Of a stretch of 64,000 bases of DNA, positions 45,811 to 54,834 are shown in pieces. The notes below the pieces were generated by a model. The model did not search any database. It had not been told where the DNA came from and saw only the letters and a program-made list of their open reading frames with translations. Position numbers and translations under genes: made by a program. Source of the stretch: Clostridium paraputrificum (GTDB lineage Bacteria; Bacillota; Clostridia; Clostridiales; Clostridiaceae); contig NZ_UAWH01000014.1 of the NCBI RefSeq assembly GCF_900447045.1, positions 1,300,501 to 1,364,500 on the forward strand. Reading direction: 5' to 3'. Position 1 is the stretch's first letter; the number at the start of each line of letters is the position of its first letter.

Positions 45811-45819
45811 AGGAAAGTA

Positions 45820-46067
45820 ATAGAATATTAAATAAACTATGATTGAGAGAGTAAATATAAGGAACTTTTTCAGGGAGAAGAGGACATAGACTGAAAGCCT
45901 CTTTATAGAGAATTATATTGAAGTTCGCTCAGGAGTTCTAACTATGAAATAATAGTAGTAGTTAGCGGGGAACCGTTAAATTAACTAGAGTTGGGTATCT
46001 ATTTTTATAGAACCAATTAGGGTGGTAACGCGGATATTCCGTCCCTTTTTTAGGGACGGTTTTTTTA
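45820..46067 (+). ncRNA. T-box leader (phenylalanine) upstream of pheST
   Basis: The T-box AGGGTGGTAACGCGG is at 46018-46032. The terminator CCGTCCC (46039-46045) with GGGACGG (46053-46059) is followed by eight T. Stem I precedes with GAGAAGAGGACATAGACTGA. The specifier is most likely TTC (45924-45926) in the context GAAG-TTC-GCT, the same frame as the GTA of the valS leader. Uncharged tRNA-Phe should raise pheST expression. Confidence 0.93.
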
Positions 46068-46132
46068 TTTTATAGAGAATTTTCTATGAAGTATTCAATG
46101 GCCCTAGAGGTAAAGAAGAAAGGAGAATAAAA

Positions 46133-47152
46133 ATGCAAGAAAAGTTAATGCAAATTCAAGAAGTTGCTTTAAAAGAAATTGAAGAAGCAAGTAACAGTAC
46201 AGATCTTAGTGATATAAGAGTTAAGTATTTAGGTAAAAAAGGTGAACTTACAACTATTTTAAAAAGTATGGGTGGTTTATCAAAAGAAGAAAGACCTATA
46301 GTTGGTAAGATGGTTAATGATGTTAAGAAGGTTGTTGAAGAAAAACTAGATGCAGCTATTAACGCTATAAAAGAAAAGGAAAAGAATGAAAAACTTCAAA
46401 ATGAAATTATAGATATTACTCTTCCAGGAAAGAAGAATGTATTAGGAAAGAGACACCCACTAGAATTAACTCTTGAAAGAATTAAGGATATATTTATATC
46501 TATGGGATTCTCAATTGAAGATGGTCCAGAAGTAGAATTAGACCACTATAACTTCGAAGCTTTAAATATTCCTAAAAACCATCCAGCTAGAAGTGAACAA
46601 GATACATTCTACATTAATGATAATATAGTTTTAAGAACTCAAACTTCACCAGTTCAAATAAGAACTATGGAGAATCAAGAACCACCAATAAAGATGATAT
46701 CTCCAGGTAAGGTTTATAGATCAGATGCAGTAGACCCTACACACTCACCAATATTCTATCAAATGGAAGGGTTAGTTGTAGCTAAGGGAGTAACATTTGC
46801 AGATCTTAAGGGAACTTTAGAACTATTTGCAAAGAAGATGTTTGGAGATAAGGTTCAAACTAAGTTTAGACCTCACCATTTCCCATTTACAGAACCATCA
46901 GCTGAAATGGATGCTTCATGTTATGTATGTGGAGGAAAAGGATGTAATGTATGTAAGGGATCAGGTTGGATAGAATTACTTGGTTGTGGAATGGTTCATC
47001 CAAATGTATTAAGAAACTGTGGTATAGACCCAGAAGTGTATAGCGGATTTGCTTTTGGCTTTGGTATAGATAGAATGGTAATGCTTAGCTATGGCTTAGA
47101 TGATATCAGATTATTATATGAAAGTGATATGAGATTCTTAAATCAATTCTAG
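46133..47152 (+). CDS. pheS: Phenylalanine--tRNA ligase alpha subunit
   Basis: A 339-residue class II synthetase subunit of the alpha2-beta2 enzyme. An N-terminal coiled coil (about 1-90) is followed by the catalytic domain. Motif 2 region is [22 protein letters not shown] and motif 3 [18 protein letters not shown] Cys-rich insert ([16 protein letters not shown]) near 265-280 is seen in many Firmicute PheS. Controlled by the T-box leader; pheT follows 14 bases later. Confidence 0.98.
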   Translation: MQEKLMQIQEVALKEIEEASNSTDLSDIRVKYLGKKGELTTILKSMGGLSKEERPIVGKMVNDVKKVVEEKLDAAINAIKEKEKNEKLQNEIIDITLPGKKNVLGKRHPLELTLERIKDIFISMGFSIEDGPEVELDHYNFEALNIPKNHPARSEQDTFYINDNIVLRTQTSPVQIRTMENQEPPIKMISPGKVYRSDAVDPTHSPIFYQMEGLVVAKGVTFADLKGTLELFAKKMFGDKVQTKFRPHHFPFTEPSAEMDASCYVCGGKGCNVCKGSGWIELLGCGMVHPNVLRNCGIDPEVYSGFAFGFGIDRMVMLSYGLDDIRLLYESDMRFLNQF

Positions 47153-47166
47153 AGGAGGATAAGGGA

Positions 47167-49542
47167 ATGAAAGTACCATATAATTGGCTAAATGATTATG
47201 TTGATATAAATGTAGATGCAAAAGAATTAGGTGATATTCTGACTTTAACAGGTTCTCAACTTGAAGAAGTAGAAATACAAGGTGACAATATAAAGAATGT
47301 AGTTGTATGTCATATTTTAAAGATAGAAAAACACCCTGATGCTGATAGATTAAATGTTTGTCAAGTAAATATAGGAACAGAAGAAATTCAAATAGTTACA
47401 GCTGCTACAAACATGAAGGAAGGGGATAAGGTTCCAGTAGCTCTTCATAAATCTATTTTAGCAGATGGAACTGAAATTAAGAAAGGTAAGATGAGAGGGG
47501 TCGTATCTAACGGTATGTTCTGCTCAGAAGAAGAGCTTGGAATTGCTGGAGATGAACCAGTTCATGGATTAATGATTTTACCTGAAGATGCTCCTGTAGG
47601 AATGGATATTAAAGAGTATCTTAAGCTTAATAAAGCAATATTAGATTTTGATATAACTTCTAATAGACCAGATTGTTTAAGCATGGTTGGTATGGCTAGG
47701 GAAACAGCAGCAGCTTTAGGAACTACTTACAAAATGCCAAACATGAGCTTTGAAACAAAATCTTCAAAGAATATAAATGATGAGTTAGAAGTGGAAATAA
47801 AGAGTAGCCTTTGCAACAGATATATGGCAAGAGGAGTAAAAAATGTAAAGATAGCTCCTTCTCCAGGTTGGATGCAAGAAAGACTTCTTGAAGCAGGTAT
47901 TAGACCTATAAACAATATAGTAGATATTACAAACTTTGTTATGCTTGAAATTGGAGAACCAATGCATGCCTTTGATGCTAGACAAATAACATCAAAGAAG
48001 ATTGTTGTAGATACTGCTAAGGATGGAGAAAAGTTCACTACTTTAGATGAGCAAGAGAGAGAATTAAATTCAACTGTTCTTTGCATTAAGGATGGAGACA
48101 GAACAATAGGTCTTGCAGGTATAATGGGAGGATTAAACTCTGAAATAGAAGAAGGTACTACAGAAGTAGTATTTGAATGTGCTAATTTCGATGGAACTAA
48201 TATAAGAGTTAACTCAAAAGCACTAGGAATAAGAACTGAAAGCTCAGCAAGATTTGAAAAGGATATAGATCCAAACCTAGCTGAATTAGCTATTAATAGA
48301 GCATGTGCACTTGTATGTGAATTAGGTGCTGGAGATGTAATGGAAGGAACTATAGACCTATATCCAAATAAGAAAGAAGAAGGTCATTTAACTGTTTCTG
48401 CTAGTTGGATTAATAAGTTCTTAGGTACAGAAATACCTGTAGAGGATATGAAGAAATACTTAGATTCTTTAGATATGCCTACAACAATAAATGGTGATGA
48501 TTTAGAAATTACATCTCCTACATTTAGAGTTGATATAGCTATAAAAGAAGATATAGCTGAAGAGGTAGCAAGAATCTACGGATATGATAAAATACCTACT
48601 ACTGTATTTGATGAAACACCAACAAGGGAAAACAAACACAAAAATGAAGTATTAAGAGGTATTGTAGTTGATGCTTTAATAGCTTCAGGAATAAATCAAT
48701 CTATATCTTATTCATTTGTATCACCAAAGGTATTTGATAAAATTAGATTGCCAGAAGATTCACCATTAAGAGATGTAGTTAAAATTAAGAATCCTTTAGG
48801 AGAAGATTACTCTGTAATGAGAACTTCAACTATACCATCAATGATGGATTCTTTAGGAAGAAATTATTCTAGAAGCAATGAATATGCGAGATTATTTGAA
48901 ATAGGAAAAGTATATCTTAAGAATGAAGATGACAACAAGTTACCAACAGAAAAGAATGTTTTAACAATTGGTATGTATGGAAACTGTGATTTCTTAGACC
49001 TTAAGGGTGTTGTAGAAAATGTACTTGATAGATTAGGAATAACTAAGGCAAGATTTGTACGTGAAAGTGAAAATCCAAGCTTCCATCCAGGTAAAACTGC
49101 TGGAATTCAATTAAGAGGTAAGTCTGCAGGTGTGTTTGGAGAAATACATCCAGATGTACAAGAAGCTTATGGACTAGATGTTGCAGCCTACATTGCTGAA
49201 TTAGATTTAGATTTACTATATGAAGCTTCTGAAACAGTTAAGAAGTATACACCTATTCCTAAGTTCCCAGCAGCAACAAGAGATATAGCTATATTAGTAG
49301 ACGATTCTGTTCTTGTTGGTGACATTGAAGAGGCTATAAGAAAAGCAGGAGGTCCTTTAGTAGAAAAGATAACTCTATTTGATATATATAAGGGAGCTCA
49401 AATTGAAGAAGGAAAGAAGAGCATAGCTTATGCAATAGTTTATAGAGATACTAAGAAATCATTAACTGATAATGATGTAAATAAGGTTCATGATAGGATA
49501 TTAAAAGCATTAGAGCATAAATTAGGAGCTCAATTAAGATAA
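47167..49542 (+). CDS. pheT: Phenylalanine--tRNA ligase beta subunit
   Basis: 791 residues, the normal length. Domains in order: N-terminal core, EMAP-like tRNA-binding OB fold (about 40-150, [15 protein letters not shown]), B3/4 editing domain, B5 domain, catalytic-like core, and the C-terminal FDX anticodon-binding domain ([17 protein letters not shown], about 700-791). AGAGGAGG before the ATG. Forms the tetramer with PheS. Confidence 0.98.
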   Translation: MKVPYNWLNDYVDINVDAKELGDILTLTGSQLEEVEIQGDNIKNVVVCHILKIEKHPDADRLNVCQVNIGTEEIQIVTAATNMKEGDKVPVALHKSILADGTEIKKGKMRGVVSNGMFCSEEELGIAGDEPVHGLMILPEDAPVGMDIKEYLKLNKAILDFDITSNRPDCLSMVGMARETAAALGTTYKMPNMSFETKSSKNINDELEVEIKSSLCNRYMARGVKNVKIAPSPGWMQERLLEAGIRPINNIVDITNFVMLEIGEPMHAFDARQITSKKIVVDTAKDGEKFTTLDEQERELNSTVLCIKDGDRTIGLAGIMGGLNSEIEEGTTEVVFECANFDGTNIRVNSKALGIRTESSARFEKDIDPNLAELAINRACALVCELGAGDVMEGTIDLYPNKKEEGHLTVSASWINKFLGTEIPVEDMKKYLDSLDMPTTINGDDLEITSPTFRVDIAIKEDIAEEVARIYGYDKIPTTVFDETPTRENKHKNEVLRGIVVDALIASGINQSISYSFVSPKVFDKIRLPEDSPLRDVVKIKNPLGEDYSVMRTSTIPSMMDSLGRNYSRSNEYARLFEIGKVYLKNEDDNKLPTEKNVLTIGMYGNCDFLDLKGVVENVLDRLGITKARFVRESENPSFHPGKTAGIQLRGKSAGVFGEIHPDVQEAYGLDVAAYIAELDLDLLYEASETVKKYTPIPKFPAATRDIAILVDDSVLVGDIEEAIRKAGGPLVEKITLFDIYKGAQIEEGKKSIAYAIVYRDTKKSLTDNDVNKVHDRILKALEHKLGAQLR

Positions 49543-49550
49543 TTTAAAAG

Positions 49551-49620
49551 GTTAGATGGATATTTATTCTGCATGTTCCGTAGCTACGTTCCAAGTGACA
49601 TAAATAATATCCACCCAACT
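49551..49620. repeat. Dispersed palindromic intergenic repeat, diverged copy 3
   Basis: Left arm GGTTAGATGGATATTTATT and right arm ATAAATAATATCCACCC pair with a small bulge. The core GTTCCGTAGCTACGTTCC then AAGTGACAT matches the cores of copies 1 and 2, and its tip CGTAGCTACG is self-complementary. It lies between the pheT stop and the pheT/capA terminator. Confidence 0.68.
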
Positions 49621-49633
49621 CATAGATATTTAA

Positions 49634-49670
49634 AAAGCAGTATATTTGTTTAGAGCAAATATACTGCTTT
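49634..49670. terminator. Bidirectional terminator between pheT and capA
   Basis: AAAGCAGTATATTTG (49634-49648) and CAAATATACTGCTTT (49656-49670) form a perfect 15-bp stem with A/T runs on both sides. Confidence 0.9.
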
Positions 49671-49673
49671 AAT

Positions 49674-50867
49674 TTAACTATTTATAATTTCGTTAGTAGA
49701 CTTATTTGAATCTTTAACTCTGTTAAAGACATCTTCACTAAGGCCTTCTATATCATTTGATTTTAGAATTTTATTTGTAGGTAATATATTATAGACTGTC
49801 TTTCCAGAAGCATTAACATATTTATATACCCAAGTTGGTTCTGTCTCATAAGAAGTTAACTTTAATTTGTTATTAGAATCTTTAGTAATAAACAGTTTAA
49901 CCATTAACCCATCTTCTGATTTTATATTTCCCATTGTTTCAAATCTTTGATTAGATATAAAATTTCCTAGAGAATAGCAAACCAATGTTTCATTTCCGTT
50001 GGTATCATTTTTTAGCGTTCTTATAGGTTGAACCACATGAGGATGACTTCCAAAGATAACATTTACCCCAATAGAATTTAGCATACCTGCCAATTTTTCT
50101 TGTTGAGCACTTGGTTGTAGCTGATATTCATTTCCCCAGTGTATATAGAAAATGGTAAATTCAGCTCCATCTTTAATCATATTATCATAAGTAGACTTCA
50201 TATTATTTATGTCATTCTCTATATTAGAATCACTAAATAAGTTTATTTTAGGCTCCATTTCCTTAGATAAGGGAAGTCCATTTATATATCTATAACCATT
50301 TTTATCTATTGTTGAATAAGTATAATTAGTTATTCCAATCTTAACACCTTTTATATCTTTTACTATATAGTTCTTATCCTTAACTGTATTCTTTATTCCA
50401 AGAAGGTCTAAACCAGCTTCTTTTATTAATTTAGCAGTACTCTCAATACCCTTATCTCCCATATCATTAATATGATTATGAGTAGAACAGACCATGTCAA
50501 AACCTGCATTTTTTATAGAGTTTAATATTTCTTTAGGGCTATTAAACTTTGGATAGCCACTAAAATTATGTCCTTTACCTAAATAAGTGGTTTCAGAGTT
50601 ACATATGGCTAAGTCAGAAGTGGATACGTAATTTTTTACATAAGTGAAAAAGTTATCATAATTATAAGTATTTGTTTTTGAATCGTATCCTGAATAAACT
50701 TGTTCCATATGCATAAGAACATCTCCTGCACCAAGTACAGAGATGGTTGTATCTTCCTTTTCAGCTATGGTAGGGGTAGTTGGTTCATTGCAGCTATTAC
50801 AAGATATAATTGTAAATGATAAAATTAAAGTTAATAATATTGAAAGAATTACTTTTTTATTTTTCAT
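49674..50867 (-). CDS. CapA family lipoprotein (metallophosphatase-like)
   Basis: 397 residues. A signal peptide with a lipobox-like end (TLILSFTIISC/NSC, about 10-24) suggests a surface lipoprotein. The CapA/PgsA domain of calcineurin fold fills about 40-320. GAGDVLMHMEQVYSG is the first metal motif, NSETTYLG, then CSTHNHINDMGDKG and IFGSHPHVVQPIRTL (GSHPH metal histidines). In Bacillus CapA helps poly-gamma-glutamate capsule synthesis, but no capB/capC lies nearby, so the role here is open. ATG with GAGGTG. Single gene inserted on the opposite strand between pheT and zapA. Confidence 0.88.
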   Translation of the reverse strand: MKNKKVILSILLTLILSFTIISCNSCNEPTTPTIAEKEDTTISVLGAGDVLMHMEQVYSGYDSKTNTYNYDNFFTYVKNYVSTSDLAICNSETTYLGKGHNFSGYPKFNSPKEILNSIKNAGFDMVCSTHNHINDMGDKGIESTAKLIKEAGLDLLGIKNTVKDKNYIVKDIKGVKIGITNYTYSTIDKNGYRYINGLPLSKEMEPKINLFSDSNIENDINNMKSTYDNMIKDGAEFTIFYIHWGNEYQLQPSAQQEKLAGMLNSIGVNVIFGSHPHVVQPIRTLKNDTNGNETLVCYSLGNFISNQRFETMGNIKSEDGLMVKLFITKDSNNKLKLTSYETEPTWVYKYVNASGKTVYNILPTNKILKSNDIEGLSEDVFNRVKDSNKSTNEIINS

Positions 50868-51122
50868 ATAAGCACCTCACTAGAAAAATAATATCATAAA
50901 GTAAAATTTTTGTAAATTTATTACAAAAACCATGAGGCATAAAATATATTACATTTGAGTGAAAATTTGTTTTCTGTAATTTGAAGTTTTGCAATGAAAG
51001 AAGCAAAATAAATATTTTCTTTACTTTTTGTAAATAAGTAAGGTACTTTTTGTAAAACATAATTGTTTTATGTAATAATTTCACCTATAATTAAATATAT
51101 AAGGTTTCGAGAGGTGTTTAGT

Positions 51123-52346
51123 ATGATAAAGGTTACCGTTAAAATAAATGGAATTGAATATAGTCTAAAGGGTAGGGAAGATGAAAACTATCTAAAGGAA
51201 GTAGCTGAATATGTAAACAGTAAAATGAATGAGATAAAAACTAAAAATCCATTATTAAGTACTGTTGATTCAGGTGTGCTTGCAGCTTTAAATATTGCAG
51301 ATGAATTATATAAAGCTGATATTGAGATAGAAGAGTTTAAAAAGAAGAAGGAATCTCTAGAAGAAAGAAATTCAGGACTTAGAGAAGGCATAAAGGAACT
51401 AAGAGAAGAAAATGATAAATTAAAGGCAGACAAAGAAAAAGCAGTAAAAGATCTAGAAGGTAAGATTAAGGTACTACAAGATGAAATAAAAGTGCTTATG
51501 GAGGAAAAGAATGTTTTGGCTATAGAAAATAATGATATAAAGAAAGATAATAACATTCTAACAAACCTTAATAACAAGCTTAATGAAGAAATTGTACAAG
51601 TTAATAATTTAAGTGAAATACTTAATAAAGAAATAGTTGATATAAAAGATAAGAATGCAACCTTAAAGAGTAATATAGATAAATATGTAGAGGGTGAAAA
51701 GGGTTATAAAGCACAAATAGAAAACTTGAACAAGGAAATTAAAAATTTAAATGATAAGGTTGAGGGAAATAAAAAGAAGGAAGATGTTTTAAAAGAAGAA
51801 ATTAGCAATCTTAAAAAACAAAATTCTAAGTTAGATGAAGATGTTAATAGAGCTTTAAATTCTAAATCTTTATTAGAAGAGGAGTTAGACTTAACTAAAG
51901 CTAAGAACCAAGAAGTAAAGGAACAACTAAACTCATTAAATTATAACTTAAGTGATTTAGAATATAAGTATGAAGATAATAAGAAAGAATTAGTGAAGGA
52001 AAAAGAATTGAATAGGTCTTTAGTAGAAGAATTAAATTCAATTCATAAGAATATGAAATCTCTAGAAGATGATAATTTACAAAATAACGAAAATGTTGAA
52101 TTATTAAATAAGGAAATCATTGAATTAAAAGATGAACTTGAAGTGAAAAATAATGAATTAATTGAAGCTAGAGATAAGGCTGAAAAACTATCATATGAAA
52201 AGCAAAAAATAATGGAAAATGGTAAAGATTCTAGACAAGAGTTAAAGACTAGCAAATATAAAGTTTTAGATCTGGAAAAGAAATTAATGGATGCTCAAAT
52301 AGAAATAGCAAAATTAAAAAAGGAAAGAAATCCTTTAATGAAATAA
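51123..52346 (+). CDS. ZapA-domain cell division protein with long coiled coil
   Basis: 407 residues. The first 90 are a ZapA domain: IKVTVKINGIEYSLKGREDE, YLKEVAEYVNSKMNEIK and LAALNIADELYKADIE. ZapA binds and bundles FtsZ. From about residue 75 to the end runs an almost unbroken coiled coil rich in E, K, N and L (for example IKELREENDKLKADKEKAV). Ordinary ZapA proteins are 85-130 residues, so the extension of about 300 residues is notable. GAGAGGTG gives the ATG at 51123. Location before mutS2 matches B. subtilis yshA (zapA). Confidence 0.85.
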   Translation: MIKVTVKINGIEYSLKGREDENYLKEVAEYVNSKMNEIKTKNPLLSTVDSGVLAALNIADELYKADIEIEEFKKKKESLEERNSGLREGIKELREENDKLKADKEKAVKDLEGKIKVLQDEIKVLMEEKNVLAIENNDIKKDNNILTNLNNKLNEEIVQVNNLSEILNKEIVDIKDKNATLKSNIDKYVEGEKGYKAQIENLNKEIKNLNDKVEGNKKKEDVLKEEISNLKKQNSKLDEDVNRALNSKSLLEEELDLTKAKNQEVKEQLNSLNYNLSDLEYKYEDNKKELVKEKELNRSLVEELNSIHKNMKSLEDDNLQNNENVELLNKEIIELKDELEVKNNELIEARDKAEKLSYEKQKIMENGKDSRQELKTSKYKVLDLEKKLMDAQIEIAKLKKERNPLMK

Positions 52347-52352
52347 GTTGTT

Positions 52353-52391
52353 AAGAGACAAGTGAGTAACATCATTGTCTCTTTAATTTTG
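52353..52391 (+). terminator. Terminator after the zapA-like gene
   Basis: AAGAGACAA (52353-52361) and TTGTCTCTT (52375-52383), followed by TAATTTTG. Moderate T run. Confidence 0.75.
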
Positions 52392-52485
52392 TATAAAATT
52401 ATAAATTAGCATAAAAAGATGTTTTATGATATAACTTTATATAGCATACTAAAGATATAGTTAAATTAATTAGGAGAGAATTAAG

Positions 52486-54831
52486 ATGGAAAAGATAGAA
52501 TTATTAGCACCTGTTGGTAGCATGGAAAGTCTTTATGCTGCTGTAAATAATGGTGCAGATGCAATATATTTAGGTGGACCTAAGTTTTCAGCTAGAGCTA
52601 AGGCCATAGAATTTGATAATGAAAAAATGAAAGTAGCAGCTGACTATTGTCATAGCTATGGAGTAAAAATATATGTAACTATGAATACAATTCTAAAGGA
52701 AAAAGAGTTAAAGGATGCTATTAAATATGCTGGCTACCTTTATGAGATAGGAATTGATGCCTTAATTATTCAGGATTTAGGATTTTTAAAATTAATAAAA
52801 GAAAAATATCCTGATTTTGAGGTTCATGCTTCAACTCAAATGACAATTCATAATGGAGAAGGAGCAGTTTATTTCACTGAAAAAGGCTTTAAAAGAGTTG
52901 TTTTATCTAGGGAGTTAAGCTTAGAAGAAATTGAATATATATCTAAGGACTTGGGTATAGAGACAGAAATATTTGTGCATGGAGCATTATGTGTTTCATA
53001 TTCAGGACAATGTTTGATGAGTTCTATGATTGGTGGAAGAAGTGGTAATAGAGGAAAGTGCGCTCAACCATGTAGGCAAGAGTATAAGTTGATTTCTGCC
53101 TCAGGTGGAGAGAAGAAGGGGCATCTTTTAAGCACTAAAGATACATGTACTATTGATGATATGAAAGATATTATAGAGAGTGGTGCATTGTCTTTAAAGG
53201 TTGAAGGAAGAATGAAAAGACCAGAATATGTAGCTGGAGTTATAGAGACATATAGGAAGGCAATAGATAAAGAGTTAGAAAACAGGGAATTTAATGTTGA
53301 AGAAGGAAAGAAAACTTTACTTCAATTATTTAATAGAGGTGGATTTGCCAATGCTTATCTAAAAAAGGACTCTGGTAAAGATATGATGAGCTTTGTAATT
53401 CCTAAGAATACTGGTTTAGAACTTGGAAAATCAGATGATAAAGGAGAGATTATTCTACAAGAAGATATAACCATAGGTGATGGTGTAGGATATGGAAGTA
53501 AAGGCTTTACTGTAAGTAAGATACTTCTAAATGGAAAAGAGGTATTAGAAGCTGATAAGGGAGACAAGGTAAAGTTATTCCCAAAAGGATATAAAAAGGG
53601 AGATTTATTATATAAAACTTCTAGCAAAACATTATTTGATGAACTCTCAGAGAAAATAAAACCTTATTATAGAAAGATATCACTAATTGGTGAAGTTAGA
53701 TTTAAGGTTGGAGAAGAGATGGTTCTTAAGGCATCTTATAAAGGCATTGACTATGTAGTTAAGGGTGATTTAGTAGAAAAAGCTGAGAAGAGGCCTTTAG
53801 ATAAAGAAAGAGTTATTGAAGCGTTAACTAAGTCAGGTGGATATCCATATAAATTAGATGAGGTTATTTTTGAAGACTTCCAGGATGGATTTATTAGAGT
53901 AGCTTCATTAAATAACCTAAGAAGAGAATTGTTTGAAAAAATAATGAAAAGTGAAACTTCAAAATATAGAAGAAGAAGATATTTAATTAATGAAGTACAT
54001 GAATTTAAAGCTCCTAAAAAGCCTTTGGATTTAGAATTATTAGTAACATGTACAACTAAAGAACAACTTAACACTCTTATTGAATTTGGAGTTAAGAATA
54101 TTGGTGTTGATATATATAGTAGAGAAAAAGATTCAATAACAATAAGTGATATAAAAGCTATAAGTGGTATTAATTTCTTTATACTAACACCAGAAATTAT
54201 TAAGAGTGAATTTAAAGGTGTTGTAAATGTTATTGAAAAGGCAAAGGGGAATGTAAAAGGGCTAATAACTGCTAATGCAGGTATAATCAATATCTATAAA
54301 GATAAAATGAATATAATAGGTGATTATAAGTTAAATGTATTTAATAGTTATGCCATAGATTTTTATAGAGAAGATATAGGAAATATTTCATTAAGTCTTG
54401 AATTAAATAAAAGAGAAATTAAAGAAGTAATGAAGAATATGCCATCAGGAGTTGCATACCAATTGTATGGAAAAACAGAGCTTATGGTTAGTGAATATTG
54501 CCCTATAGGAAGTACATATGGAGGTAAGAATAAAGATAAGAAGTGTAACTTAGCATGTACAAGAGATAGGTTTACTTTAGTTGATGAAGTTAATGAAAAA
54601 TTTAGAGTTATGACGGATGTATTCTGTAGAAGTCATATTTTGAATAGTGTTGCTTTAAATCTTATAGGAGAAAAGGATGAGTTAAAAGCCATGGGGATAG
54701 AGTCCTTTAGAATAGATTTTAAAGATGAATCTAGGGAAGATGTTATAAAAGTGTTTAAAATGTTAAATGGAGAATTAGATATAGAAAGCAAGTATTATAC
54801 AAAGGGATGTTATAGAAGAGGTGTAGATTAA
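52486..54831 (+). CDS. U32 family peptidase / RNA-modification-type protein
   Basis: 781 residues. The N-terminal U32 domain (about 1-330) has ELLAPVGSMESLYAAVNNGADA, HASTQMTIHN and GALCVSYSGQCLMSS followed by RGKCAQPCRQ. The conserved cysteines in ALC, GQC, GKC and PC suit an Fe-S cluster. A C-terminal DUF3656-like region follows, with a further Cys set (YCPIGS, KKCNLACTRDRF). Relatives include collagenase-like proteins and E. coli RlhA, which hydroxylates a 23S rRNA cytidine; a role in RNA modification is inferred. AGGAGAG before the ATG. mutS2 begins 3 bases later. Confidence 0.88.
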   Translation: MEKIELLAPVGSMESLYAAVNNGADAIYLGGPKFSARAKAIEFDNEKMKVAADYCHSYGVKIYVTMNTILKEKELKDAIKYAGYLYEIGIDALIIQDLGFLKLIKEKYPDFEVHASTQMTIHNGEGAVYFTEKGFKRVVLSRELSLEEIEYISKDLGIETEIFVHGALCVSYSGQCLMSSMIGGRSGNRGKCAQPCRQEYKLISASGGEKKGHLLSTKDTCTIDDMKDIIESGALSLKVEGRMKRPEYVAGVIETYRKAIDKELENREFNVEEGKKTLLQLFNRGGFANAYLKKDSGKDMMSFVIPKNTGLELGKSDDKGEIILQEDITIGDGVGYGSKGFTVSKILLNGKEVLEADKGDKVKLFPKGYKKGDLLYKTSSKTLFDELSEKIKPYYRKISLIGEVRFKVGEEMVLKASYKGIDYVVKGDLVEKAEKRPLDKERVIEALTKSGGYPYKLDEVIFEDFQDGFIRVASLNNLRRELFEKIMKSETSKYRRRRYLINEVHEFKAPKKPLDLELLVTCTTKEQLNTLIEFGVKNIGVDIYSREKDSITISDIKAISGINFFILTPEIIKSEFKGVVNVIEKAKGNVKGLITANAGIINIYKDKMNIIGDYKLNVFNSYAIDFYREDIGNISLSLELNKREIKEVMKNMPSGVAYQLYGKTELMVSEYCPIGSTYGGKNKDKKCNLACTRDRFTLVDEVNEKFRVMTDVFCRSHILNSVALNLIGEKDELKAMGIESFRIDFKDESREDVIKVFKMLNGELDIESKYYTKGCYRRGVD

Positions 54832-54834
54832 ACA

